From NCBI GenBank assembly GCA_943735955.1, contig OX030956.1, positions 11,648,394-11,712,393 on the forward strand: a stretch of 64,000 bases of DNA, in the 5' to 3' direction. This DNA is from Piscicola geometra. Taxonomy: Eukaryota; Annelida; Clitellata; Hirudinida; Piscicolidae. The notes below the pieces were generated by a model that saw only the letters and a list, made by a program, of their open reading frames with translations, was not told where the DNA came from and made no database searches. Position numbers and translations under genes: made by a program. Positions 1-12,378 of this stretch are shown here, one piece after another (the first letter of the stretch is position 1; every line of letters starts with the position of its first letter).

Positions 1-80
1 GTGCGTGTGTGTGCGAGTGTGTGTGTGTTTACATGAAAGCGTCCATGTGTATGTGTGTTTGTTCGAATGTGCACGTGTGG
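1..80. repeat. GT-rich microsatellite
   Basis: Alternating GT/TG with scattered A and C. Simple repeat, no coding sign. Confidence 0.8.
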
Positions 81-2865
81 ATGTGTGGTGCATGTAATTG
101 CATTATGCAGTAATCTGATGAAGGAGCAGATATTTATTGGTGACGTCACCCGCACAGACTTCCCGCGCATTCTTTCTCCTCATCATTGGTATTTATGATT
201 CAAAGTTCTTCCCGCCATTACTGAGCCTGCCTCCACATCCTTTATAACACAAGTTCCATCGACCACCCCGTGGCGACTTTACAGTTCAAAGTGCGCGCCA
301 CATCACGCAGATTGGCAGACGGCAACAAAAAGCACAATGGAAACACCATGGCGTCACTTCGTCTCGCAATTGCCCTCGTAGTGGAGTGTTGGAAACCTGT
401 TGAAACCTCTTCCAGAGCCATCGATTCCACTCACTTGCGGACAACAGCCCTTCCACAATGCTTGCGAGGAGGGTAGTGCTGAGTACGCGTGTCAGTTTCG
501 GGAGTATTTTAATGAGGTCGGGAGTCGGTATTTTCAAGTGGTTCTGTTCAAGTATTTAAACTGCCGTAAGACTCGACTAGGCCTTGTAAGGCTTCCCTAA
601 CTGAAGAATTAATTTGAATGTGCTGCAGATATGCATCACGGCTAGCAATTAGGAGCACGGGGCTTGCATTGCTTTTGACAAGTGTGTCTGTTGTAGAATG
701 GCTTCCATACAAACATGCGAGGAGATAGCATTGAGAATACATGATCTCAAACATCACTCGTTTATCCCCGAGCTCGGATATCCCTCTTGACTTTTTCGAA
801 GTTAATTTAACTTAATGGAAAAAGTGAACACGTGGAAGTAGCTCCGATGTTTGTGCCAATTAAACTTACATGCAAATCACATTGAAATTTTCGAAATGAA
901 CTTTGAGACGCGAGTGACTCTCGTTGATGGGAGAAGATTCCAACCAAATATTATGGTTATATAAAATATTTCTCCAATTTCAAACAAAATATTTCAATTA
1001 AATATACATGGCATTTTAATTTCGGAAAAGATCGAAGGTTCGGGGATATTCGAGAGGTTGAGAATTGTTAGATAATGTAATAAAAACCGAAGATGCAACG
1101 TATCTTAGATACATCGAAGAGCTGCTGAGAGGGTTGCACGAGAAAGTCTGATTAGAGTGATTTGAAGGCTGAAGGAAGATAAATTGGGCGGCTCTGCGAA
1201 GCGGTAGTGGAGACGAATTGCCATTTCCTGAACACACGCTTTCGGGGTATCTAAACTAACAGTTTTAATAATTTTTAAAATTCATTTTTGTCATTTAAGA
1301 AATAATTAATTTTTTAAAAACCAACCAAATTTTGAATTTAATAAATGTATTCACTCAAAGCCTAATGTTTTATTCATAAGATGATGGTGGCAAGCAAGGT
1401 TAGCATGATGTACATGTAGATATGCTAGCAGATGCGTGAAATTTATCGATTTTCGTGCTTCGTGTTACACCCTGATACGCTTTTCTACCAAATTTTGGTA
1501 CTATGTAACGCTTTTCTACCAAGTGTTGGTACTATCTAACACTTATGAAGCTTGTGTTTCTTTAAAAGACCTCATATCTTTTTTTGAACATCCGTGTGGG
1601 CTACATAAAAAAGTATTCCTAAATATTATTATTTATCAGTTTATATTTATAAAACTGTTTTATTTCAACTCTAACTAACTTTTAATGAAGCTTTTAGTAG
1701 CATAGTAACAATGTAATGGAATAATTAACGGAAGAATCTAACGATTACCCATTAGGGTTATCATAAACGCAAGCATTAATGCATTAGCAACGCCCGTAAC
1801 CATGGCGACATGCATACTAATGAGGCACAATTATACATTCCGTTTTCAAAACATACACTCCTATTTCGTAAAGGAGACTTACATTGATGATTAACACTGG
1901 GTGCTTCGATCACCCTTTTATATATATATATCGAAGGAAAAGTAAAACGAGTATTAAAACATTTTAAAAAGGAAAAAATAAAAATGTTTGCAGTATACAT
2001 TGAAGGGTACACAAATAATCTGTTTGATCTCGGTTCCTATGATAATATTTATCCAGAACCATATGGGTGGAAATATATAAAATATAACTTTTTTTTTTCT
2101 TATTAATTATGCCCATCAAAATATATATAAATATATAGTTATACATACAACTTCAGGGTTCGTGCTAAGCCAATTTTTTCGAGGCTAGTCTTATGTATAG
2201 TGCGCTTATTTTTAGCTGACACAAATTAGCACCTAATCGGCTACAAAAAACTCCCCCATTGAAAATGTCTTCCTTTTATAATTATTCGATTTTACTTTTC
2301 CGTGAGCGTTAACTGTACTTTTAAGGCAATGAAGAAAACTTTTTTACAAATCTCTTTAATCTAAGGTAATTTAATGAACTAACGGTATTACAAAGTATGC
2401 AATATAACTATATTGGCTTATATAGATTGATCGAGTCTGCACGTAGATGACTGGATTAAAACACGAGGCAAATTTTGACTGACTCAACTTTTCAATAACA
2501 ACTTGTTCCTGTGAGATCTCTTTAGACAAAGAAACATCTAAAAAATGTAACAACAAAATTATAAAAAAATTCATTGGGGCTAATCTTTTAGGCGCGGTGG
2601 CCCTCGACAGCCTTGACAACGGCATCAAGTTACTTGATGTCAAAGCCAGAATAGGAAAATGATTAGCACTCAAGCGTAAACCTCAAACACTCTTTCCAGG
2701 AAACACCCACCTGAGCTTTTAAAATTGATTTTTCATGCGTGTCTTTCATACGCATGTGTGGTTGCCTGAGGCACATGTGTGTTCACCTCAAATGAAATTC
2801 CTATTTACTATCATGAAAATTCAAAAGAAATTCTTTATGAATTGCTTTTTTTTAGTATTACTAGT
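81..2865. other. No gene recognised; GC-richer patch then AT-rich DNA
   Basis: Positions 130-600 are richer in CG than their surroundings and contain a CRE-like palindrome (TGACGTCA, about 141-149). Short overlapping frames on both strands there resemble no family I know. From 600 to 2865 the DNA is AT-rich with short TA runs (about 1920-1935). Nothing coding is supported. A promoter or first exon in 130-600 is possible but only a guess. Confidence 0.4.
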
Positions 2866-3165
2866 AGTAGTATGTTTATAGTGCCTTTGTTTCGACACTA
2901 CATTTGTCATCTCCCCCTTTCCTTTCCTTCCCTCTGTCTCCAAATTGCACCCACACATCTCAGTACCCCTCAATCCAGCTTCCGATCCTCTTCCGGGTAA
3001 CCAAAGACCCTTTCCATCGGGTGCTCTTCTCCATGTTCCCTTCCCCAAGCTGTGAACCACTCTTCTGTCCATTCTTCATATAACCTATATTCAAGAAATA
3101 CATGCCTCTCATTCTCTTCCTCCCCACAAATACACTTCCTATCTTCTTTCGCATATCTCCAATCT
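2866..3165 (-). mobile_element. LINE 3' end fragment (same family as the element at 59.9 kb)
   Basis: This minus-strand segment is a 5'-truncated copy of the last part of the LINE at 59933-61536. Both contain a C-terminal cysteine/histidine motif (CICGEEENERHV here, CVCGEEENERHV there), followed by the same 3' untranslated block ending in the motif GTGTCGA.ACAAAGGCACTATAAA and a TAG/TAC triplet tail (2860-2875). The reading frame is broken several times. It is a dead insertion. Confidence 0.75.
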
Positions 3166-3339
3166 ATAATTTATGACTTTAATATTTAATTTAATTTTCT
3201 AAAAATGACTTCTTAATGTTGAAGAAATTTTTTTGATCTTTATTTATATTTTTAGATTTATATTTTAATATATGAGAGCTTTCGTCAAGATCCATGTAAG
3301 CTTGTTTCAACAAAGCCTGCTCACAAAATTTGAACCCAC

Positions 3340-3480
3340 CTTCTGGCAGTAGGCCAAAATGGAGACCGGGTTCTTGATACATGATGCTGTTTCGTCTGCC
3401 TGCCATCTGCCATCACGCGTATGCATAGCCGGTTTGTCACACACAAACGCCACTTTCGGCTCAAATTCGTCAGTTTCGGC
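3340..3480 (-). CDS. APP-like: Internal exon of an amyloid-precursor-protein-like (APP/APL) gene
   Basis: A 47-codon exon is bounded by a CAG acceptor (rc of 3481-3483) and a GTGGGT donor (rc of 3334-3339). It reads through the growth-factor-like part of an APP E1 domain: EPKVAFVC, then an MH pair, GRWQADETASC, and ILAYCQK. In animal APP proteins the corresponding region has EPQIAMFC, NMH, GKW, the paired cysteines and ILQYCQE directly before an exon end, so the splice position also agrees. Both conserved cysteines and the final YC are present. APP proteins are single-pass membrane proteins of neurons and other cells. I found neither the preceding signal-peptide exon nor the following copper-binding exon in the window; long introns or a gene fragment would both explain this. 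No stop or frameshift is seen. Confidence 0.75.
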
Positions 3481-4400
3481 CTGAAGTAAAGTTGTTAAGA
3501 ATTGTTTTAAATGATTTGAAATAACATAGTAGATGCGTGACAAGTTTAGAAGTGTCTTTATCTGTCATATCTAAAAAGTGAAACGATTTATAAATTATAA
3601 CTTTTTTTAATCTTAAAAAAGTATTAACCTTTAACAAGAAGAAATGCACCACAGAGCACATGAATAAATAACGCCAAATCATAATTATGACGTTTTAAAA
3701 CTATTTAATAAATATTGAATTCACAAAAAATTATGACTCTAGATCGACGCAAAAGTCTAGAAAACGAATTTATATGAATATGTTATCATAATTTATGTTT
3801 CCTTTTATCAATTTTTTATGAACTAAAATAGTAACAAAACAGGGATGGATAAAAAATAGTTTAAGGTTTTCAACATTTAAAATTTTATTACTTTTATGGT
3901 TTTATTTCCAATAAATTTATGAGCTGTAATATAAAAAGTTCAACGATATCTCATAACTGCAAAAATACAACAATCGCTAGAGGTTTATTTATATTTTAAA
4001 GGCAATATGTAGAATTAGACAACCCACGGAACGCCTGAAATGTTTAGACAATTTATGGAATTACATGAAAAACAAATGTTCTTTGTGTTTCAATTGCTAA
4101 TTTTTTTCATTATTTTCGAATAATCATTCTTTGCTTCATAAAACAATACATATTTTTCTTCATAAAATATTATATAATATAATTTAGCTATAATGGATAT
4201 GGATGCTAGAGTTGTTAACAAATTTACAATCAGTTAATAATATAATGTAAAGTAGATAAAGGCGTCTTTATTTCCTGAATGAATATTCAAACATAATTGA
4301 AGACAGCGCAAAGAAAATGTGCAACTAAAGCGTAAAGAGAATATTTTATTTTCAGACAATTCCACGGATGGCATGAAAATGTCAGAAATTCCGTTAATTC
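3481..4400. other. AT-rich DNA, no feature seen
   Basis: Very AT-rich with no long frame and no recognised repeat. It may be intron of the APP-like gene if that gene is intact. Confidence 0.5.
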
Positions 4401-4402
4401 CC

Positions 4403-5280
4403 TTATTCTACACTTTGCCTATAACATATATAAATAACCTCCAGCGAGTTTGCTGTTAGGCGCTTAAAGCGTTCATTAGTTGATTTATGCAACAAATTAA
4501 TTACAACTATTTCTATAGCGCTGTTATCGAATTCAAAAACGCTTTCAAATAAATTTGTTGAATAAAACAGGTTTTTAGACCCCTTCCAATATATGTACAT
4601 ATATATCTCAATTTAAATTAAAAAAACAATCAACCTAAATAATCCAACCTCACCCACATCACCATGATCATCATTGTCTTTACCATTAAAAAATTTAATC
4701 ATCACCACAGTACCAACATTCCTACTACATCACCACGTCATCTTCATAATCACAAAAAATAATCCTGATTTTCTTAATCTTTTTGCCCCTGGTGTTGAGG
4801 CTGCGACAGGAGGTGAGGGAGAAGTCCATGCCAAAACTGGAACTGTTGTAGCTGTGGAAGGTTTTTTTTGTCGCAGCTCACCTGGTTCCCTGCGGCCATC
4901 TTGGTTGGCTGTGGCCATCTTGGTTGGCTGCGGCCATCTTGGTTTGCTGCGGCCATTCCTTGACAAACTCAAAACGACCAACATTCACACAAAAAAACAT
5001 TCTAATTAATAATATTTATATTTTTATTTAGATTAAAGATTTTAAAGTTTTAAAATACTATACTCAAAACCGTTTATTCCACAAATTTATTTGATATATG
5101 CAATAAAACTAAAGGATCTGTATTACAAAGTGCGTAAAAAAACTGTTCAACTCCTAGCTCTCAATATTTCCTAAATCTATATTTAAAAAGTAAAAAACTA
5201 AAAATTGGCAAGTTTTTCCTTTTGCTTTCTTAAAGGGCTCTATACAAATCATTAGTGATTAATTGATTGCATCTAGGCAT
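4403..5280. repeat. Two L2-type LINE 3' tails with a GGCCATCTTGGTTGGCTG triplication
   Basis: On the minus strand (about 4480-4690) there is a decayed LINE tail with AACAAATTTATTTGAA and a GCGCTATAGAAAT motif. On the plus strand (about 4780-5280) there is another copy with a tail reading AAAGGGCTCTATACAAATCA then a degenerate TGAT repeat. Between 4890 and 4960 a 21-bp unit containing GGCCATCTTGG is repeated three times. The plus-strand block is repeated inverted at 9240-9500. Short frames here (4674-5009 and its antisense) are products of the repeat, not genes. Confidence 0.6.
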
Positions 5281-5790
5281 TCTTGTTAATTTTAATATTT
5301 CAAACAATTATTCTGATATTATTATCCTAATAGAGTTAAAAAACAAAACTAAGTAACTAACAACGGAGCTAAGTTTATTCAAAAAAGTTTATTTTATTTT
5401 ACTTATTAATTATTTACTTTTCATTCAGCACATTGAATAAATAAATTTAATAAAACGTTGATTTTTACATTTTCATTGCAACCAATTAGAATTAAGTAAA
5501 TAGCTTAGAATGCTCATTACCGAAACAAACGGCTTGTTTGTACGCGTTTTGTTACAAAGATCCGAATCAATCAAATCAATTTCTATAGCACTTTTTCCTC
5601 AAATTCAAGAGCGAACTAGGAAGAAACTCCTCTATAAGTAGTGTTATCTAAACGACTGGACTATTATTTAATAATAAATATAAAAACGCATTTATTATCT
5701 AAACTATTATTATTTATTTAATTCAACTTTCATTAATTTTGAATTGTTATAATTGTTATAATATACTATTTTTTTGTCATTTAAACTAAA
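5281..5790. other. AT-rich intergenic DNA with small dispersed repeats
   Basis: Positions 5440-5545 share a long imperfect match, including CCAATTAGAATTAAGTA and CGGCTTGTTTGT, with 36890-37000, so this is a dispersed repeat. Positions 5570-5625 are a minus-strand L2 tail (CAATTTCTATAGCACTTTTTCC). No gene seen. Confidence 0.5.
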
Positions 5791-5876
5791 GGTCGCCTAG
5801 CTTTCAAGAATGTCAATATTAAAAATAAAAAGTGTTTCATAGCCAGGCGCCAAAAGAATCCATTGAAGCTCTCAAT

Positions 5877-7841
5877 CTACTTCATAAACTCCTGTAAAAA
5901 CATTTGATAAAAATTAAAAACTAACTCATTGGTATGTCAACGTTTAAAATGTTCAGAGTGAATACAGTTACTACTCTTATATGAATGACTTGCAAAAAAA
6001 GCTTCAAGATTTCCGTTAAAATAAAATGGAAGTTCGTTGAAAAGATAAATGCTTTACCTTGATAGCATACGTGAGCAGCACGCCGCATCCTATAAAGGAG
6101 AAAGCCATCATGGTTGGCAAGCGGATTGTCTGAAGAGGATTAATAAAGATTTGGAAGAAGGCTGTTGTGGAAATACAATTCACTTGAAATTGTATTTTGA
6201 AAATACAATTAGATCTTACTGAAAAAATTACAACAACTTTGAGACTCACTTCACATAGCGGTCTGAATCTGATGAGGTCAACCATGGTGATGAGGATGAG
6301 GATGAACAGAAATGCGACGACTGCCATTGCCGAGACCAGAACGCACTTACTCTGTCAAGGGGTGGTTGGTTGCATCGTATATGCAACACATAATAAACAC
6401 TGTTGTGATCTGGGATTGCATAAATCTAGATTTGATTTTATGGTCTGATCAAAGAGATTTTTCGGCAAAATATGATTTGAGTGAATTCTATTCCACATTT
6501 GTGAAACAAATTTGATTTATAGAGATCAGTGTAATAAATTAAGAAAATAATTTGATTTGAAAAGATTTTGAGTTAACTTAACAAGTTTATTTGTCTTGCT
6601 GAGATTTATAATTTATTATTTAGGAAATATATTTAAATATTTTGATCTGTTAAATAGTAATTATAAATAATCAGCAATGAAGACACATGAAACTTACAAA
6701 GATACGATTGTCGACCTCGTCATCAAAGTTCAACATTATGCCAACAATGAACAACTGGAAAAGTGTAGAATTTTTATTTACTAAGTTCAGGATTTTATAT
6801 CGAGTCACTCTAAATATTATAATTCTTCGAAAATGAATTTACAGGTTTCATTTTTAGAAAGAAGCGTAATGGAACAATAGCATCAAACTATCCAAAGCCC
6901 TTTTAGATTTAGATTTTTTTAAATTAAGATTTTTCCAATAGTATAGAAAAGACTGGAAAAAGTTAAGAGTGGCGGAAGGTTAAAGAAATAACGTAATTTA
7001 ATATCTTTTCAATTGGCTTTTGAACTCAATGTTACTTACCAAAAGTGCGACCCAGAAGCCTACGCCAGACTGGTAAGTGAGTAGTTCCATAGGCCAGTTG
7101 AAGCATATGTGTTCGTGTGGAACTTTCTTCCTTGCCATTTTGATGTACGCTGCGAAAAATTTGTGGAAATTCAACATAATAAAAAGTGAAACAGTTTTAC
7201 ATTATCGTTCTGACTAAAGATCTGAAGACATATCTGTTTAACAAATTTATTTACGAGCGCTCTTTAATTTGAAGAAAGAGCGCTATAGAAATCTATTTGA
7301 TTGATTGATTGACTGACTACTTAATTGCACCCGCTCGATGATGATGATGTAATAATGGAAAAAAAATAAATGTTTTTTAAATAATAATAATACATATTTT
7401 TAAAGAATAATAATAACAATAAATTTTTAATTAATTAATTTTAATATAATAATATTAATGAAGAAATCGTTTTACCATTCCTCATTTCTGGATCCAGATT
7501 AGTTTCTGATAGGATGAATTTGTGGGCATATTAAAGCCAGCATCAATGCAATAGTTTATTTGAACACAGCATCAAACCAAAAACAATTCTTTTTCGTTTA
7601 AAACATCAACTAAAACATTTCTCAATGTAAAGGAAAATGCTCAAACGTTTGGTGCCGAACCACTCGGTATAGTGAGAGGATTGGAACATCAGGATGGCAA
7701 CGCTGATGATGATCAAGGCAAGGCCTGAGCACATCTTCGGCAGTCTGTCCTGCAGTGAAGAAGTGAGAAGCAGTTCTAATTCATGTGGCAGAAATAATCA
7801 ATTCTGAGCTTTCAACAAATTGAGAAATAATTGCGTACCAT
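5877..7841 (-). CDS. Four-membrane-span protein, paralogue A (163 aa, 8 exons)
   Basis: Exons on the minus strand: 7839-7841 (ATG alone), 7647-7749, 7476-7505, 7040-7149, 6698-6754, 6250-6351, 6058-6129, 5877-5891. All junctions are GT-AG and the frame is open for 163 codons to TAG. The exon-2 donor (GTTTGAG) was chosen because it keeps the frame in both paralogues. The protein has four hydrophobic stretches: residues about 8-23 (LALIIISVAILMF), 73-91 (GFWVALLLFIVGIML), 103-125 (VVAFLFILILITMV) and 141-159 (MMAFSFIGCGVLLTYA). Between spans 1 and 2 is a loop of roughly 50 residues containing HTEWFG-like and NWPMELLTY motifs. Tetraspan layout recalls claudin/PMP22/LHFPL proteins, but I see no W-GLW-C-C signature, so no family is assigned. 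A nearly identical gene lies 17.4 kb away in the same orientation. Confidence 0.75.
7200..7318 (+). repeat. L2 LINE tail inserted in intron 3 of paralogue A
   Basis: The block reads AACAAATTTATTTACGAGCG, then GAGCGCTATAGAAAT and a short TGAT repeat: the 3' end of the CR1/L2-like LINEs seen elsewhere here. The matching intron in paralogue B (24573-24851) lacks it, with the flanking DNA otherwise alignable (GCTCGA-GATGATGATG on the right). Confidence 0.7.
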
Positions 7842-7849
7842 CTCGCCTG

Positions 7850-8327
7850 GGTTTTTAGTACGGCGAGTTCAAGATTCTTTGAAATGTAAATTATTCTTTT
7901 AAATTGAAGCAGTTATAATAATACATTTTTTATTAAACACGTTTATTTTAGAATGCTTCTTGATAAAGTAAATTACTTTTTCGGAAGTTTGTGCATCAAG
8001 CTTTACCAGTCTTCTAAATTTGAAATGTTTTTCAAACGACGTTTTCTATTTTTTGAAGTATTTTCAAATTGACGTCATAACGATCTTTAAACGTCATGTT
8101 GAAGAAGACTATTTTTAAGAAGAGACTCTTTTTGAAATTTACACAAAATTCAACTATGTGTTAAGGCAATCCATTGTTTAATTTGTTAAATATATAAATT
8201 ACCTGTAATATATAAGTTAGAGCTCTTCCACGTTAAAAAGTTTAATTGAAGTTAATCGAACGATGAAAAATGTTAATCCAAAGTTAATCGTGGCTAAACG
8301 CTATAAGATCGCAGCTTACTTAAAATT
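7850..8327. other. AT-rich DNA upstream of paralogue A
   Basis: The part next to 7841 resembles the DNA upstream of paralogue B (25218-25330), which is where their 5' untranslated region and promoter should lie. No clear TATA box was identified. Confidence 0.4.
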
Positions 8328-8329
8328 TG

Positions 8330-8611
<282 letters not shown>

Positions 8612-8935
8612 TATATCTCAGAGGTAACCAATTCAGTAAAAGAAGATAAGAAGAAATATGAGAAAATTTAGGAGCACGAGCAACAAGACGATCAGCACAA
8701 TTAAAGGCTTTATTTAGAAGAGCTAAAGTAGTATCAGGGAGACCATAGTAAAGAGAGTTGCAATAATCAATCCTGGAGAGAAGTAGAGAAGATACAAGAA
8801 GCTGCAAAGTAGGATCATCGAGAAAAGGAAGAAGCTGTTTAATACGACGAATGTGGAAATAACAATATTTAGAAGCAGATAGAATTTGAGGAGCTAAAGA
8901 CAAGTTAGAATCAGAAATGAAACCAAGAGTGTCAC
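8612..8935 (-). mobile_element. CR1/L2-like LINE, reverse transcriptase C-terminal fragment
   Basis: The minus strand encodes the thumb region of the same LINE family as 17933-19265: HIRRIKQLLPFLDDPT, LLSRIDYCNSLYYGLPDT and LVARAPKFSHISSYL. It is truncated at both ends. On its 3' side the coding sequence runs straight into the TTGA array at 8611, so the usual end of the frame and the 3' untranslated block (with GCGCTATA) are missing. Confidence 0.85.
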
Positions 8936-10970
8936 AAAAGTACTAGAATTCTAATTTGTTAATTTAAAGAGAAAAAAAGCTTACTAAAACTAATAAAATG
9001 TGAAAACACATCCAAAATCCCTTTGAAAATTCTATATGGGTCGTATATGGGCTAAATGGGCTCTCAAAATAAAAAATTTAGTCTTTTTAAGAAAACCTTT
9101 GCATTCACCAGCCTACAATACCAAACAGCAGACCATTCAAAGCCTTTAGGGTCAATAAGAACTTGGCAGACTCTTACTTCACCATTAAAATAAAAGAACC
9201 TAGCAGCCGCTCAAATAAATATGTAGAATAAACGGTTTTGGGTATAATATATAAAAATTTTAGAATCTTAAGTCTAAATAAAAATTAAATAAAATTAATT
9301 AGAATGTTTTTAGTGCGGATGTTGGCTGTTTTGAATCTGTCAAGGAATGGCCGCAGCAGACCAAGATGGCCGCAGGGAATCAAGTGAGCTGCGACATAAA
9401 GGAGAAAACCTTTCATAGCAGCAGCAGTTCCAGTGCTGGCAAGGACCTCTCCTTCACCCTCTTTCGCAGCCTCGGCACCAGTGGCAAGACAGAAAATTGA
9501 AAAGAATGATGATTGTGTTTTGTTGTTTTGAGGATTGCGGTGATTGTCATGGTGGTGTGGGTGAGGTTGGATTATTGAGGTTGATTGTTTGTTTTTTTAT
9601 ATATTTAAATTAATATATATACATATATTGGTAGTGGTCTAAAAACCGTTTTATTTAACAAATTTATTTGAAGAGCGCTTTTGTTCACTTAGTAAAGGGC
9701 GCTATACAAATCATTAGTGATTGATTGATTTATTGATGATTGATTGATTGATAAACCCCGACTCACAAATAGATCTCTCCTCCTACACCAAACATCCAAC
9801 CACGGACTCTATCGGTACTGCGCCATTACCTTAAAGTTTAAGGCTTAAACCCTTTCATATATTCAAGGCAAACGGCTGATAGAGTTCAATACAGCCACAA
9901 CCAACATAAAACCCCATAACCGAAAACACTCACACAAAATTAATTCAAACATCAACTTAACAGTTTAAAAAACCCCCCGAACACACCATCAAAGAATATA
10001 ATACACAGAACAATGTCAACAACCACACCACATCGACATCGTAACCACAGCCACAACCTACAACCACAACAACTAGACTACTAATAAAACCAAGCCAACA
10101 CCACATTAAGACTAACAGTAAGATCTAATTGATTCGATGAAAGACTGAGAAGATGAAATATCAATTGTTAAAGATTTAGCAGGAAACTCACACCCAGACC
10201 ATCGATACAAATACACATACTTACACAAACATGCACGTTGATAAAGCGAGATTATCATTAAAATAACAAAATACCTCCACTGACGCTCCATCAAATAATG
10301 AAACACGCTACAATAGTAACAGCCACACCACATTGACAACATATCCACAACCACAACCTACAACCAACACATCATGACTACAAACAAATTCTATCCTAGA
10401 ACCTCATTAAGACTAATAACAAGAGTGATTCTAGGAGACGGATAAGATGAAGTGACAACCGATAAAGATGCATTTATAAACTCACACCCAACCTGCGATA
10501 TAAATTATACACACACACAGACACATACAATGAATAAACACATAAATGAATTTATCACTAAATGAAAGAATGAAACTATTAAGACTGATCAGACACGGCC
10601 TTTAGATGATCAAATCATAAAATCTAAAGAACACTTTAAACACAAAACATATCCTAATAGAAACCCTTATCCGATTAATAACACCACACTAAAAGACAAA
10701 ACACAACGATATAATTAAAATATTCCTTTTGAAGACATTTATTACACTAGATAAACTCAAGATGACACTTATATACGTCCACACAAACAACCCACCACTT
10801 CACAGATAGACACATACTTAACATAAACAGAAAAGGACACACAAATACACCCACACATACATTCCATCACTCCTCGGCCAAAGCCACATTATAAAGTCGT
10901 GCATTAGCACAACGAGTGTCCACTGATAAAGACACAAGATAAACTTTCACTAATTACCACACAGATCTAT
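8936..10970. repeat. Noncoding dispersed and tandem repeats
   Basis: Positions 9103-9140 and 9754-9830 recur at 12090-12130 and 12132-12212 (CACCGACTCACAAA, CCACGGACTCTATCGGTACT), so a repeat was split here. Positions 9240-9500 are an inverted copy of 4790-5040, followed by an L2 tail ending in TGAT units (9540-9755, plus strand). From 10000 to 10560 an imperfect tandem of about 300 bp with CCACAACCTACAACC recurs at least twice. The rest is CA-rich with no long frames. No gene seen. Confidence 0.55.
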
Positions 10971-11500
10971 CTATCTATCTATCAGAGTATTTATATAGCG
11001 CCATTTAATGAATCTCAATAGCGCTCTAAACGTTAATTTCATGACAGTGAAAACAAATATGTTTTCAGCATATCACTAAACATCTTAACCGTTAAACCCG
11101 GCTGCCGCAATTGATTTGGCAGGCTGTTCCATACAAGAGGGCCGGACACAGCCCCTATTTTTAAACGTGTGGGTGGAACAGCCAAGTAGTTCACCTCATC
11201 AGAACGCAATCGATAGGGTTGCAAAGTGTTTGTCTTCAAAGTGCACCTATCCATAAGGTATTTTGGTGCACGTCCATTTAAGCACTTATACATCAACATG
11301 CATATCTTAAAAATAATTCGCTTATCAACTCTCAACCAATGGAGTTCTTGAAAATAGGTGTGACGTGGTCATATTTGTATGCGCCAACTACAACTTTAGC
11401 AGCACGATTCTGAATGGACTGAAGCATACCGATTGATCTCTCAGGTAAACCCCAAAAAAGACTGTTGCAGTAGTCCAACCGAGAATGGTTACATGACATT
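10971..11500 (-). mobile_element. CR1/L2-like LINE C-terminal end with a TAGA tail
   Basis: The minus-strand frame 11039-11335 ends with the LINE motif GPLVWNSLPNQLR followed by FKxxLKTYLF-type residues. Further upstream on the same strand, in another frame, QSIQNRAAKVV extends the match to about 11500. The tail is TAGA units (10966-10984) after ATTTATATAGCGCCATTTAATG. A frameshift near 11340 separates the two parts. It differs in sequence and tail from the TTGA-tailed family. Confidence 0.8.
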
Positions 11501-11720
11501 TAAACACACGACAGATAATCACGCGACACTTAATCACAGACACTTAATCACACGTCAGATAAACACAGAGACAGATAATCACACGACAGATAAACAACTA
11601 GCGCATGTTTACATAAATTAGGAAATTTACCCAAATCAATCAATCAATCAATCACTAATGATTTGTATAGCGCCCTTTAATAGGTGAACAAAAGCGCAAA
11701 TTTAGACAAAGATTAATAAA
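11480..11720 (+). repeat. Short minisatellite followed by an L2 tail
   Basis: Positions 11500-11605 carry about seven degenerate units of ACACGACAGATAATC. Positions 11635-11720 are a minus-strand L2 tail: TCAA units, then ACTAATGATTTGTATAGCGC. No coding sign. Confidence 0.65.
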
Positions 11721-12378
11721 ACTTGTTAAAAATTTTGAAAACAAGTTAATATATTTATAAAAAAAACAAATCCAATGAACATGTTTTATTTGACGAATCT
11801 AAAACCACTTTTATTACATAGTCTTCACTTAAGATAGAAAAACTTGACAATTTATAATTGTAAAGATATATACTTACATTATCAATATAGACTTATAAGA
11901 TTTCCAATACCTACTATTCCATACCCAAAAAGTATATACAAACCATTCAAGACCTATGAGAAGTCTTTTCCGCTCATTCTTATTCTAAGGCTTGAGAAAG
12001 GCATCTGCCGAAACCGGTCGCCACAATCAATTGGAATAGAACGAGCACCAAACAATCCCTTCCATCGAACAGCAGATCAGCTCACCAACTGCATTCACCA
12101 GCCTATAATACCAAACAGCAGACCATTCAAAAGATAAACACCGACTCACAAACAGATCTCCACTCCTACACCAAACATCCAACCACGGACTCTATCGGTA
12201 CTGCGCCATTACAATACAATACAATACAACGACGAGTATTATTAACGTGGCGTTAACCCGGACGGGCTTCAAGACCACTTCAAGGCCATTACCTTAAACC
12301 CTTTCATATATTTACATACATTGGTTATTTACATATATCTACATATACTGTTTAATTTTGCAATATTTTAACCTACAG
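11721..12378. other. Noncoding, contains a repeat module shared with 9.1-9.8 kb
   Basis: Positions 12080-12215 match the module at 9103-9140 plus 9754-9830. A short AATAC pentanucleotide run lies at 12212-12230. No gene seen. Confidence 0.5.

Noticed and set aside
242..600. Overlapping short frames on both strands near the left end
   Set aside because: No family resemblance, no splice or start support; only the local GC content is notable.
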